Source: Lota lota (lineage: Eukaryota; Chordata; Actinopteri; Gadiformes; Lotidae). From it: 64,000 nt of DNA. The position numbers were made by a program, and so were the translations under genes. Below are positions 20,250 to 31,703 of the stretch, piece by piece. Below the pieces are notes generated by a model that was not told the origin of the DNA, did not search any database, and was given only the letters and a program-made list of their open reading frames with translations. The stretch is from contig JACYXH010000001.1 in NCBI GenBank assembly GCA_026745465.1, positions 793,501 through 857,500 on the forward strand, read 5' to 3'. Each line of letters opens with the position of its first letter. Position 1 is the stretch's first letter.

Positions 20250-22925
20250 TTTGAAGACAAACCCAAACCCTAAGGGCTGTTTCACATGCTTAGTATGTTG
20301 GGTTAGTCCAAATCAGAATTAAATGGATACTTTCGGTTAGTTGCTAATGTAGTCTGGTGGTCACAGTGCACAAATTTAAGCCGACCAAATAAAAACATGT
20401 TTTGCTGAGGTGTGTGTACGACGGAGTAGCGCCACCAATGTAATCGCAGAACTCATTTGTCTTGGTCAGAAGTTCTACATCTTTTAAGCCTCTTGAGCTG
20501 CCACTTCTATGCAGGGAATCGCGGAAACGTTATCCAAGTTCTGTTTACCCAGTCACTGTTCTTTGTGTGCACGAATCATATCCAGTTTAGATCAAATTAG
20601 TTTTTAATTCATTGTCTACAAGAAGTCTGTGCAAAGAGATTTAGAAAATTTTGATAGTGGACCTTTCAACTCTAACAGGTAGAAAGGTTTTCCTTTAAAA
20701 GTTTTGAACAAACTAAACCTTCTCCACAACCTTCCCCCAAGAACCAAAGACCGAAACTCTTCCTAACAGCTCTCCCCCATTCAACCAGATTTTGCTTGAA
20801 TGTTGATGAAAATCTATTTAGGCCGATCATGCTCCAGTATGCAAACTATGTTGCAGGTTTACCTCAAAAAGAAAGGGCTAGGTAATTGTGTTTAGACCCT
20901 AGAATTCTCAATGATGGTGAAGATATACAGATGTTACCAAATACATTTTTACTAGGTTATTAAATATTAATTTAAACTGTAAATATGTTTCTAAGCGTAA
21001 AATAGGTGTGCCGGGGATTGTTAATATGTCAGCGTGTACAGAATTTCAAATGTTATTTTGATAGGTTAATCATCTCAAACCACTTCTCTTGCAAGTCATT
21101 CTCAGAAAGGCTTTACTGCACATCACTCACACATCAAAAAACAAGCACACGCATAGGCATACACTGAGGGAAATGCTTAATGCTAAATGTCCGGAAAGCA
21201 ACCCCCAATTGCTAACGTCTCCATGCATCACAGCTGAAGCAGCACAAGAGAACAGAGACCAAGTCCTGCATAATGCGAGCCCCATTGGCCGAGTCGGCGT
21301 GTCAGGAAGTCCCTTACTGTAATGTCTAGCTTGAACTTGTTCTTTGCCGTTCATATTTCCCCCCTTCCTCCCCCACTTTCTTCTCATCCTGCACATTTTG
21401 CACCATCTGCTCCTGATAGGAAGAGCAAGAATAGCTGTGCATTGACATCCCCACATCGCTAGTCAGGATGATCCTGCCTGAATAAGTAACATCAGGCAGA
21501 ATGCGTGTTCATGTGTCTACGTATGCTGCTAACACTGTTTAACCGCAATCACCAATACACTATGAATGAAACAAACCGTGCAATGTTACAGTGTAATCTG
21601 TTGTTATCACTTCCATGTACTGAACAGGTATGATACGCTATGCTAAATGAAGAAAAATATTATTTATTGTTATTACATTTATAATTTTATCTTTGTACCT
21701 CTGTATTAATAGAATACATCTCTATCCAGTCTCCATATAGTATACGCAGAACTGAACAGTAAATATCTTCTGGTTTGACTCAGTGGTTAGTACACACAGG
21801 CAACAGTAGAGCATCTAAAGTGGTCCTTACGAAGCAACCAAGTCACGTCCCTGCGCCAAGTCATATCAATCAACTGCTCCAGGTCAGCTTATAACAATCT
21901 TTCAAATCAATCTAAAGTCACCCACTACAGCTATACTGGGGTACGAACAAAGGAAGAATAATGAATCAAGCTGTTGAGAACTCTCGCCACACTCTGCGTG
22001 CATCGCGGGGCGGCTCAACTTCTATGTGGTGAAGCTGGGTTTAGATGGCGGTTCTGCAGAACCTCAGGCTTATAACTACAGGTTACTTAAAGTCCACAGC
22101 TCCTACCTGACCAAATGTCAAGAAGAAATTTATGAGGATCAGAAGTCCATTAATCCACATGTGGAAAGGCAAATCACCCTATTAAGGGAAAGGCCCAAAC
22201 ATAAATCCCAAAGGAGTAATCCAATATAATCCGAACATTATAAGATCCTTCCTTACAAGCTTTGGAGACATTTTCCTATTGCCTCCCTTTGAAAATATAG
22301 TGAATATATTATCTGCTAATGGAAGAATGCAGTGTTAAATATGACCTTCAACCAGTTGTGGGCTCCGTGAAAACAGACAGGCCTGTGCATGAACTATAAA
22401 AGATTGTCTCCCGGGAACACCACCACCCTTCCAGCCCAGAGGCGTTCCCAGTGGTTCATAGCTGAAGGCTGACATGTGAATCCATGTGACTCAGGAATCT
22501 GCACATTAAGTGAGTTAATTGTAGATACAGTTGTAGATAATTATCAGGGCACGCCTTCCTTCCCTCCTCTGCACAGCTGGCTTCTCCAGTCTGCTGTATC
22601 TTTCAGTTAGCCTGAGAGACTCACGGGGAACTAAGGAGAATAACTGTGTAGTATTCACTGAGACGACCAAGTCTGCCACTATCTAGAGCCTTACAGATGA
22701 TAAATGTGTCACTGAGAGTGGGTGAGGGTGTGTGGGGGTATTAAATATGCTAAATACAGTAAATTCAGGATTTAACCATGTTTACCAACTTTTCTTTAAC
22801 ACGTCTCATGGGAAAGACTCCAATATAATACAAATACTATATAATATCATAAAATAAAAACATTTCAGCATATCCTTTCATTGTGGAGGAAGAGGTGGTC
22901 GTCAGGGAGTCCTTGGCTGGAGGTA
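20250..22925. other. long intergenic stretch, no gene recognised
   Basis: Frames such as 22026-22229 (67 codons) have no recognisable family or flanking signals. Confidence 0.45.
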
Positions 22926-23155
22926 GTGGCCAGCCAGCCAGTCAGTCAGCCAGCCAGCCAGTCAGTCAGCCAGCCAGCTATTCAGTCAGGCAGCCAACTA
23001 GTCAGCCAGCCATTCAATCAGCCAGCCAGCCAGCCAGTCAGGCAGCCAGTCAGTCAGTCAGGCAGCCAACTAGCCAGCCAGCCATTCAGTCAGCCAGCCA
23101 GCTATTCAGTCAGGCAGCCAACTAGCCAGCCAGCCATTCAGTCAGCCAGCCAGCT
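22926..23155 (+). repeat. (CAGC/CAGT)n tetranucleotide tract
   Basis: Imperfect four-base repeats of CAGC, CAGT and a few variants. They yield Ser/Gln/Pro-rich frames such as SQPASQPVSQ in all phases; not a gene. Confidence 0.95.
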
Positions 23156-23252
23156 AGGGGAAGTTACACCGCAGCTTGCTGCAACTCAGATCAAGCTCCA
23201 TCACTGGACAGAGATACACCTTAACAGCTTAATGTTGTCTGCAGACCGCTGT

Positions 23253-23260
23253 GGCACACA

Positions 23261-23340
<80 letters not shown>
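23253..23340. repeat. (CA)n microsatellite
   Basis: Nearly pure CA run with one CATA interruption near its start. Confidence 0.98.
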
Positions 23341-23341
<1 letters not shown>

Positions 23342-23499
23342 TCAGCTTCCTGAGTGTTTTGACATGCTAAGATCTGCTCATTGGTCTGTGTATAACTCAG
23401 AGATGCAGAGATCTGCAAGATTCGGGTGAATAGCTCAACACAGCTCTTTCAGGTTCTCTCATATGTGGGGCTGACGAGCCGTCTAACCCCCTTACTGAG

Positions 23500-23570
23500 A
23501 CACACACACACACACACGCACACACACACGCACGCACGCACACATACACGCACGCACACATACACACACG

Positions 23571-23625
<55 letters not shown>

Positions 23626-23644
23626 GCACATTCACGCACGCACA

Positions 23645-23685
<41 letters not shown>

Positions 23686-23776
23686 ACACACACACACACA
23701 CACAAACACACACAAACACACACACACACACACACACGCACACATACACACACACACACACACAAACACACACACT
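23500..23776. repeat. compound CA/CGCA/CATA microsatellite
   Basis: About 275 bp of CA repeats with CG, TA and AACA interruptions; His/Thr and Cys/Val frames are artefacts. Confidence 0.98.
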
Positions 23777-24063
23777 GAAAGATATGCCAAAGAGTGAATA
23801 AGAAGCAGGTTTTACATAAAACGTGGGGTAAACAAACATGTTTTTGGTTTGGACCATAATGTTTGTACTTACCCATTTGAAGGAAAAGGTGTTATCGAAG
23901 TTGATTAAGCTGTGTGTTGGAGATCTTAAAGCACCTCCAGAGAGCAGTAAAGAAAGAGGGAGTAAGAGTGTTATGAGTATAAATATGAGGCACCAGAGAC
24001 AGCTCATTAGGATAAGAAAAACACAACAGCAGAGGCAGCCCCAAGAGTCAAACAACCTTGCTA

Positions 24064-24420
24064 CACTGTAAAAAAAAAAAAAATCCTGTTGGTCCAATGA
24101 ATTATTTTTCAGTAACTAATTCCCGAGCTTTTATTTGTTTACTCCATTTTAAGTTCAAGTAATTCTCTGAATTAAAAATTCAAAATGGGCTTCAATTTGA
24201 AATTAATCCATTATTTTGTCATGTGTTACATGCCCAGTCAATTAGAAATTATTCATTGGGCATTCCAACTAGAAAAAGCTTGGGAATTAGTTACTAGACA
24301 ATTGTTCATTGATGCCATTATCACATAATTCTTAATTGGATGTGATAAACTGAAAATACTTGTGAATTAAAAAACAAACTGGAAACCGACAACAAATTTC
24401 TTGTCACAGCTTGTGTATTG
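24064..24420. mobile_element. palindromic MITE-like element
   Basis: Inverted arms: AGTAACTAATTCCCGAGCTT near 24110 pairs with AAGCTTGGGAATTAGTTACT near 24275-24294. Weaker complementarity extends outward (TGGTCCAATGAA against TTCATTGATGCCA). The left edge carries TACACTGTAAAAAAA, a common start of fish non-autonomous elements. No coding capacity. Confidence 0.5.
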
Positions 24421-24691
24421 TTGAAGTATAAATTCAGTGATTTGTTAAACAGTGACAGAATTGCTTTCAGTCAAGTCAGAAAACATTCAGCTAAAAACAT
24501 TCAGCTATCACATTTGTTCAACAGTGTATAAAACAATACTGTAGTTCACAGTTTGGAACTTTGTTTACTGCCTTTATGCAGATACATTCTGTGAAACTGC
24601 CAACACCATACATTATTCAATACAACCCTATTGTTTATAGTTCGTAAGACAGGCACAACTGTTTCCCCGGATGCCTGAAATGTTGATTTAC

Positions 24692-26310
24692 CTGACATGT
24701 CTTCACAATTGGTGCATATTCCCGTAGATAAAACTGCAGGCCTTTGATCGCAAGTGCCCTTCGGTGCAAGGCTATGTGTGTGGTCTGCATAGAAAGAACA
24801 GAATTAGGCTCAAACAACAGTGTACAGCACTGCATCCTTGCTTAAACTATAGGCAACACACATGTTGGAGATGACAATTATAATATTGTTTTAAATGTAT
24901 CATCCAATGAACAAAACCATAGCAATAAAGGCAGCGATGGTGTTCACATTTACCTGGACATCTAGGTGCTCCAACAGGCCACTCATCTCCTCTTGGTTGT
25001 GCCCGTTGCGGTCATGTCGTTTGGAGCGGTACATCCGTGCGTGTATGTGTGCGTGCGTGCGTGCGTGCGTGCGTGCCTCTTGTATTATCATCCAGAGCTT
25101 TCTGGAAAGTCGGGTGAAGATCAAGTCCAGTGATGCGGTGGAATTCAGCATGCACCAGCGAAACAAAATTGAGAATGAATGAGTGAAATTGATTATAACT
25201 AAACCAGATAAAGCTTGTTTGATCAGCAGACACATTCAGCAATTCACTTGTACAGACTCAATTCCATGGTTCAACAATAAGGTAAAGTAAAGGTTAAAGG
25301 TTACATTTAAACGTTAAGCACTGTTGAACTCACCTGTTCTTCCTTGAAAAGGGATGGCCATCTCTGTTTGATAGTGGATATGGGTGGTTGGTCAGAAACC
25401 ACCTCCTTCCTTCTGAGGGAGAAGGTAAGGTCCATCTTGGCTTTGACCTGAGACATGCTAAAACTCTTCTTCTGGAGTTCTTCTTCAAGCCAAGCTCTCC
25501 CTCTCCAGAGCATCTTCATCAAGTCCATTAAGGGTGATCTGGCAGGAAGTTGATCTCGGCCTTCTTGGGTTCTTCCTTGCTGTTCACCTCTGCTTCTCTT
25601 GTTGATCTTTACTTCCAAGCACCCTGAAGCATTTAGTTTCTGGCGATAATTTGCCATCTTTGCCTTCAAGCTGGTTTTCCGGGGCTGCCATGGCTTACCA
25701 GTGTCTGGTGAACCAATGCATCGGATGCTTCTTGACCAAGGTGGTTGCAAGCTCCTCATAACCGTCATCATCAGGGTATGCCTTGAATGTTACTGTGAAC
25801 TCTGCCATCTTTTCCAGGATACCAATCTTCATTTCACGAGCGACTTTCATCAGGGTTTTACTTTTTGCATATTCTTCTGCACCTTTTCTTACTCTTAGTT
25901 CCAGCTCGTAGGAGAATGTTGGTATAGTACTGATGTCTGGCCACTGAGCTGACCGTCGACTCAGAGGACATGCTTTCTGTGTCAAGGGTGAAGGAAGACA
26001 TCAGGGAAAAACTGTCAGCTTGCGCTGGGGTATCTTGCACTGGGAAATTTTGCACTGGGGTTGATGGTAAAAGATCAAGTTCCCAATACACTTTGAGAGT
26101 GGCTCTATCCTCTGGGAGGTAACGGAGATCTCTGAGGTTGCACAGTTGGTTGTCGAATGCAGGATCTTTGAATTGAAGTGAGAAACCTTTAGGTATCTGG
26201 AGTTCATTGCAGATAATGTCCTTGAGTTCCTCCAGTGATGAGGGTTTTCCAGCTAGGTCAAGTCTCTCAATGTGGTCTGATCCCAGTATCACACAGGAAG
26301 AAGCAACATT
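24692..26310 (-). pseudogene. SAMD3-like (PB1-type) multi-copy gene, decayed
   Basis: Resembles the large teleost family annotated as 'sterile alpha motif domain-containing protein 3-like', whose role is unknown. Exon 1 (about 26300 down to 25334) starts with a PB1-like region, VILGSDHIERLDLAGKPSSL and FSLQFKDPAFDNQLCNLRDL. It continues with ISTIPTFSYELELRVRKGA, LEKMAEFTVTFKAYPDDDGY, KAKMANYRQKLNASGC and PPISTIKQRWPSLFKEEQ, then a GTGAGT donor at 25333. Exon 2 (25167 to 24954) reads EFHRITGLDLHPTFQKALDD and later MYRSKRHDRNGH, ending at CAG|GTAAAT. Exon 3 (24784 to 24692) has acceptor ATGCAG, reads TTHIALHRRALAIKGLQFYL and ends CAG|GTAAAT. Lesions: a frame change near 25955, another near 25695, a GCAC microsatellite inside exon 2, and TG instead of AG at the exon 2 acceptor. 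No later exon was recognised below 24692. Confidence 0.72.
25036..25077. repeat. (GTGC)n microsatellite inside an old exon
   Basis: GTGC/GTGT repeats expanded within exon 2 of the SAMD3-like pseudogene. Confidence 0.9.
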
Positions 26311-26392
26311 GCTCTAGAAGTATCCACCTGGGTAGAAGGAAAGATGGTCAAAATAAGCACAAAAAAAGTATTAGTTTAAGCATTGAGTAACA

Positions 26393-26394
<2 letters not shown>

Positions 26395-26468
<74 letters not shown>
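26395..26468. repeat. (GT)n microsatellite
   Basis: Uninterrupted run of about 37 GT repeats. Confidence 0.98.
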
Positions 26469-26469
26469 T

Positions 26470-27060
26470 GCACGTAATACTCACAAACAGAGAATGAATC
26501 ATTTGAGACACACCAGAAGCTATCCTCAACTAGCTAAACTATGTCCTTAAGATCCAATAAAAGGCGCAAGGCCTTTTCCCCTTCTGGTACTACAGCACCT
26601 ATCATCAATGGGAGTAGCATCAACAATGTGGCCATTCTCATGGCCATTACCACCAATAGGTTTCTTTTTTTCAATTATAAATGCTGTTGGAATTTTTTGT
26701 GGTTGGTTTACTTTATCAAATGAATAAATGAATAAACATAATTACAAACAACTAATCGCTAATACTTTTTGTGATGTACCGAGTGGGTTGGCTGTCTCAA
26801 AATCCTCAATGTACAAGCCAAGGCTCAAATGGAGGTCTTGGTCTTATAGTATTGTCCATCTGTAAACGATGTGTACAATCCAATTGTTTCTGATGGCAAA
26901 TTCAGAGTATTTTCCAAAATATAAGGTTGAATCAACAAAGTATTCAAAACCTTCAGAATGGGAACATAGACAAAGGACATTTTGTTTGGTTTCCTGAAAA
27001 TATATTCAATAGGATCAATTTTTTTATTTATAATTCTGTAGTGTGTGGCAAGTGGTCATC
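26470..27060. other. probable intron/spacer of the minus-strand locus
   Basis: No exon recognised between the SAMD3-like and the zinc-finger parts. Confidence 0.45.
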
Positions 27061-27067
27061 AAGGATT

Positions 27068-29567
27068 TCATGTATGTACAAAATCAGATACTTCCGTGAT
27101 TACAGTTTGGTAAACAGCACAACTGCTTCTATGCAAAATGTCCTCAACACCCTTTGCTGTATGTGAGCTTGAAAGCGATAGCAGATCCTTAATATTTTCA
27201 AGTATGATTTGAATGGCATTCCTAGATACATGAAGAACTGTTTGCAAAAACAGTAGTAATGCTGCAACCTTGTGCTCCTGCAATGAATCAAAATCGACAG
27301 AATCAGGAACGCCATCAGGAACGCTGTTGGGGACATCATTCTCTCTGTAAACCCCTTCACATTCCACCTCTTCTATTCATTTGTAGTCCGAATGCTGTTT
27401 GCTACTAAACCCGAAGCTCTCAAATCTTCAATTGATTGTCTTCTACGATTTCGACTGTGTGATCTGAATGTTGACCTACAGTTTCTAAAAGGGCGCTTAA
27501 CCATGTTGTGGTTTTTTAAATGGCCTGCAAGTTGGCTAAATTATGTGTTCTCCGAACAGACTTCCTTAAATTCACAAATGTCACAATTAAAAAGGTGCAC
27601 ACTCTCCTGCTCTGTGTGGCTGTGAATGAGGTCTGGTAAGATGAGTCTTCAACGCACCTTTGGTTTTGAAAGTTGTCAAGTAATGTTGATTCATCGGTGT
27701 CCAGATATATTAGAAGGTATGGGGCGTAAGGGATGTTACTCTTTATTAATCACATTCTATATAAACCTAAGCATTGTTTTATCATAACTATAGGCGCGCT
27801 TAAAAGTAATACACTGGTCATGCATCCATGTATGTTTTACTATAACACTGTGCAACCCTATGGGAAGCTATAACCAATAACCAATGAACACTGTATGTTT
27901 TACTGTATACCCATCTGTATGTCATACTGCGTAACCATACATACTATAAGTAATGCACTAGCTACAATGCTGAAGCACTCGGGAGTATCTTATAAAATGA
28001 AGAAACACTTTATGATACGAGAAGTACATGTACTGCATCCAATGTTAGTAAGCCCGGTTGGCATGTGCAAACTATTCTATGTCTAGAGATAGTATAACAC
28101 TGTTAACTAAGGGTACATGGGCTCACCATTCAGGTCTGGTGTGACTTACGGGTCTCTGAGGATAATTACTGTTTTATGTATTATGGCATACGTGGGGTGT
28201 TGTTATTGTTTGGAACATAACTTAATTGGTTTACTTGGGAAAGTTGGCCTTGCCTGTGAGGGTTTGATGAGTACTGATAAGATCACCAAAATAACGAGTA
28301 GATTAGCTGACATCAGCAGAAAAACACCAGCTGCGGTTTGTGTAAGGACAAAATGGAGGATAGCATAGGTGAGGTCAGCATAACTAAGTTACGACAGCAC
28401 AACGAATAAATCCATAAAAGGGCAAAACCATATCTGCTCCAATAGAAGGGCGTAAAATGGGCAAAGCCATACGCTCTATAAAACAGCCTGACCGGGGTAG
28501 GAAAAAGGACTCCTAGCCACGGCGGCTCCGTGCCGGACGGCCATGCCGGCCGGCCACCTAAAGTCCGGAGAAGAAGAAATACTAAAAAGACTTAGAAAGA
28601 TTTCAGAAAATAGGAGAAGAGAGTTTCTTCTCAAAACTTCTATCAGCCGCGCATTTTTACCAGAAGCTAGCCTTGACCGCCCACCCTCCGAAGAGAGGAT
28701 TCCTCCCTTAGCCCTAAGAAGCTATGAAGGCTTACAGCTGCGGGCCCACCGAAGAATTACGGACAGAAAAAACTAATATAACTTTTTCGGCCATGTTCCA
28801 AAAAGGGATTTTTTCCCTTTTCACCCCTGCAACTAATACGGCTCCTCATCTCAAGTAAGCAACATGTGTGATCGTTGTTTTAACCTTTTCTTTAAATTAC
28901 TTATAGAAAGTACCTTTTTTATTATTCTATTTTTTCCCTTTTACTTTTCATTGAGGGTATTTTTAGCTTTATGCAAGGTTCCCCCCTGTAATCTGCAAGT
29001 TTATCAACTAATAAAATCATTTTAACCATTTTTCATCGGACAACGCCCTCTTCTTTCGGACAACGGTAGAGATGGAACAAGCATCGTGATTCTAAGAGGT
29101 TACTTAGTCCTCATTCAAGAAACATATCCCTAGAGTTATTTTTCCAAACTCTTAAATAATCCCAGCAAACTTCCAAGTGCACGGATCCCAGAGGAGAGCT
29201 ACTACACAGACGTGGCCGGCAGCCACGGTCCTGGCCAGGGTTATGCCCAGGGGTGGGGCGCCGGAGCAAGCGGGGTAGGTGTCTGGTATAGAGTAGTTAG
29301 GGGCTGGGCGAATCTCCTCACCGGCTTGTTCACAACCGTTACTGGACAACAAGCTTCACATAGTGACGGATCTAACAAAGTGCATACACAGTCTAAGTAT
29401 AGGCAGTGCAGAAGTCCATTCAAGTGGTACCAGTGATGGAGTCTGTAGTGTCTCAGAAGCCCTTCTTGGTCACGGTGAAAGAATTTGCAGTGACGACACA
29501 GCGTCCCAGTGTCCCCTTCAAGCTTGCCCTCGCCCTGATGGAGACATGACACAACAACAGAAACCAC
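27068..29567 (-). pseudogene. C2H2-type multi-copy zinc-finger gene, split by a solo LTR
   Basis: The first part (29534 to 29378) reads LCRHCKFFHRDQEGLLRHY then LHCLYLDCVC. The frame resumes beyond the inserted LTR at 27673 with TFKTKGALKTHLTRPHSQ, completing a C2H2-like finger: CLYLDC and CT before the break, H-x4-H after it. Further down are HLFNCDICEFKEVCSEN, LAGHLKNHNMVKRPFRNC and CEGVYRENDVPNSVPDG, then VAALLLFLQTVLHVSRNAIQ. This order (fingers, CPFRNC-type segment, acidic EGxY stretch, helical region) matches an uncharacterised teleost zinc-finger family that I recall lying upstream of SAMD3-like sequences. Besides the insertion, there is a frame change near 27600, a TAA after CSENT near 27555 and a stop before the acidic block near 27375. 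Function unknown; nucleic-acid binding is inferred from the fingers. Confidence 0.68.
27674..29377. mobile_element. 1.7-kb solo LTR, fossil
   Basis: A 1704-bp sequence that starts TGTCAAG, ends ATCTAACA and is flanked by the 4-bp duplication AAGT (27670-27673 and 29378-29381). The two host flanks fit together as one zinc-finger exon, which fixes the ends precisely. A TATAAAA box lies near 28478 and an AATAAA signal near 29012, so the LTR promoter would read plus-ward. A long LTR with a 4-bp duplication suits an endogenous retrovirus of the epsilon- or foamy-like sort, but family is not established. No internal region is attached, so it is a leftover of LTR-LTR recombination. Confidence 0.8.
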
Positions 29568-30004
29568 TGATTAAAATGGAGCCATGGCAAATTAGATAGT
29601 TGGCTGGCTGTAGCACTTATGTTAATGCATGCAACTGATATAACATTTGACAAACTGTTGCCTATGCAAAGTGTTCTTCACTCTCCCTCACATGACAGCC
29701 GCTTTTTTGACAGTCAGCAATTAAACGATGCATTTTCTTTCATCGGAGGGAAAATCTCTTTATGGGGTGAAATGATGGTTCCACGTGGTGATATGATATA
29801 ACTAGATCTGGCAACTAGAGTTGCCAGCTAACTGCTGTAAAATAGATAAACAAAGAAATACTGTAAATTAGATCACACCAAAATGACTGAGCTGTAATTT
29901 GTAATACAATACACATGTAATAAGCTGTATTCATTTATGTCCAGCAAGATACTGTAATTATTTTGCCAGCAACTTGCTGTACATTTCACAGTCAGTTTGT
30001 TACC

Positions 30005-30006
<2 letters not shown>
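29568..30006. other. intergenic, no gene seen
   Basis: AT-rich spacer; no supported feature. Confidence 0.5.
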
Positions 30007-30069
<63 letters not shown>

Positions 30070-30078
30070 TATACACCG

Positions 30079-30141
<63 letters not shown>
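30007..30141. repeat. two (TA)n microsatellite blocks
   Basis: TA runs at about 30007-30064 and 30083-30141 with ACACCGGTGT, a short palindrome, between them. The right block touches the Tc1 element, whose TA target site is its last dinucleotide. Tyr/Ile frames are artefacts. Confidence 0.97.
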
Positions 30142-30144
<3 letters not shown>

Positions 30145-31701
30145 TGCTCAAAAAAATAAAGGGAACACTTCAACAACACAATGTAACTCCAAGTCAATCA
30201 CACTTCTGTGAAATCAAATTGTCCACTTAGGAAGCAACACTGATTGACAATAAATTTCACATGCTGTTGTGCAAATGGAATAGACAACAGGTTGAAATTA
30301 TAGGCAATTAGCAAGACACCCCCAATAAAGGAGTGGTTCTGCAGGTGGTGACCACAGACCACTTCTCAGTTCCTATGCTTCCTGGTTGATGTTTTGGTCA
30401 CTTTTGAATGCTGGCGGTGCTTTCACTCTAGTGGTAGCATGAGACGGAGTCTACAACCCACACAAGTGGCTCAGGTAGTGCAGCTCATCCAGGATGGCAC
30501 ATCAATGCGAGCTGTGGCAAGAAGTTTTGCTGTGTTTGTCAGCGTAGTGTCCAGAGCATGGAGGCGCTACCAGGAGACAGGCCAATACATCAGGAGACGT
30601 GGAGGAGGCCGTAGGAGGGCAACAACCCAGCAGCAGGACCGCTACCTCCGCCTTTGTGCAAGGAGGAGCAGGAGGAGCACTGCCAGAGGCCTGCAAAATG
30701 ACCTCCAGCAGGCCACAAATGTGCATGTGTCTGCTCAAACGGTCAGAAACAGACTCCATGAGGGTGGTATGAGGGCCCGACGTCCACAGGTGGGGGTTGT
30801 GCTTACAGCCCAACACCGTGCAGAACGTTTGGCATTTGCCAGAGAACACCAAGATTGGCAAATTCGCCACTGGCGCCCTGTGCTCTTCACAGATGAAAGC
30901 AGGGTCACCCTGAGCACATGTGACAGACGTGACAGTCTGGAGACGCCGTGGAGAACGTTCTGCTGCCTGCAACATCCTCCAGCATGACCGGTTTGGCGGT
31001 GGGTCAGTCATGGTGTGGGGTGGCATTTCTTTGGGGTGCTTGCCAGAGGTAGCCTGACTGCCATTAGGTACCGAGATGAGATCCTCAGACCCCTTGTGAG
31101 ACCATATGCTGGTGCGGTGGGCCCTGGGTTCCTCCTAATGCAAGACAATGCTAGACCTCATGTGGCTGGAGTGTGTCAGCAGTTCCTGCAAGAGGAAGGC
31201 ATTGATGCTATGGACTGGCCCGCCCCTTCCCCAGACCTGAATCCAATTGAGCACATCTGGGACATCATGTCTCGCTCCATCCACCAACGCCACGTTGCAC
31301 CACAGACTGTCCAGGAGTTGGCGGATGCTTTAGTCCAGGTCTGGGGGGAGATCCCTCAGGAGACCATCCGCCACCTCATCAGGAGCATGCCCAGGCATTG
31401 TAGGGAGGTCAGACAGGCACGTGGAGGCCACACACGCTACTGAGCCTCATTTTGACTTGTTTTAAGGACATTACATCAAAGTTGGATCAGCCTGTAGTGT
31501 GGTTTTCCACTTACATTTTGAGTGTGACTCCAAATCCAGACCTCCATGGGTTGATAAATTTGATTTCCATTGATAATGTTTGTGTGATTTTGTTGTCAGC
31601 ACATTCAACTATGTAAAGAACAAAGTTTTTAATAAGATTATTTCATTCATTCAGATCTAGGATGTGTTATTTTAGTGTTCCCTTTATTTTTTTGAGCAGT
31701 T
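30142..31701 (+). mobile_element. Tc1/mariner transposon (third family), both ends present
   Basis: A 1.56-kb element with inverted ends CACTGCTCAAAAAAATAAAG (left) and CTTTATTTTTTTGAGCAGT (right), flanked by TA (30140-30141 and 31702-31703). The last base of the right end differs from the left. Encodes one transposase on the plus strand. Confidence 0.93.
30439..31443 (+). pseudogene. Tc1-like transposase with two compensating deletions
   Basis: The start chosen is ATG 30439 ([20 protein letters not shown]), where family members begin. The N-terminal part has the helix-turn-helix region and an [12 protein letters not shown] basic linker. The core shows [14 protein letters not shown] (first Asp), LLMQDNARPHVAG (second Asp) and SPDLNPIEHIWDIM (Glu). 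The frame leaves the family sequence after TCDRRDS near 30930, consistent with two missing bases, and ends at a stop at 30985-30987. The original frame returns by about 31037 after a second deletion of about 19 bases relative to the family sequence I remember. The two deletions together total 21 bases. The protein ends RQARGGHTRY, the expected C-terminus. Not functional because of the stop, but the copy is otherwise well preserved. Confidence 0.9.
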
Positions 31702-31703
31702 TA

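Noticed and set aside
22881-23876. Ser/Gln-rich and Cys/Val- or His/Thr-rich proteins
   Set aside because: Direct readings of CAGY and CA microsatellites.
28117-29436. Open frames of 74-83 codons within the 1.7-kb solo LTR
   Set aside because: No recognisable protein similarity; they lie inside an LTR and are best regarded as non-coding fossil sequence.
29963-30230. Tyr/Ile repeat protein
   Set aside because: Reading of the TA microsatellite.
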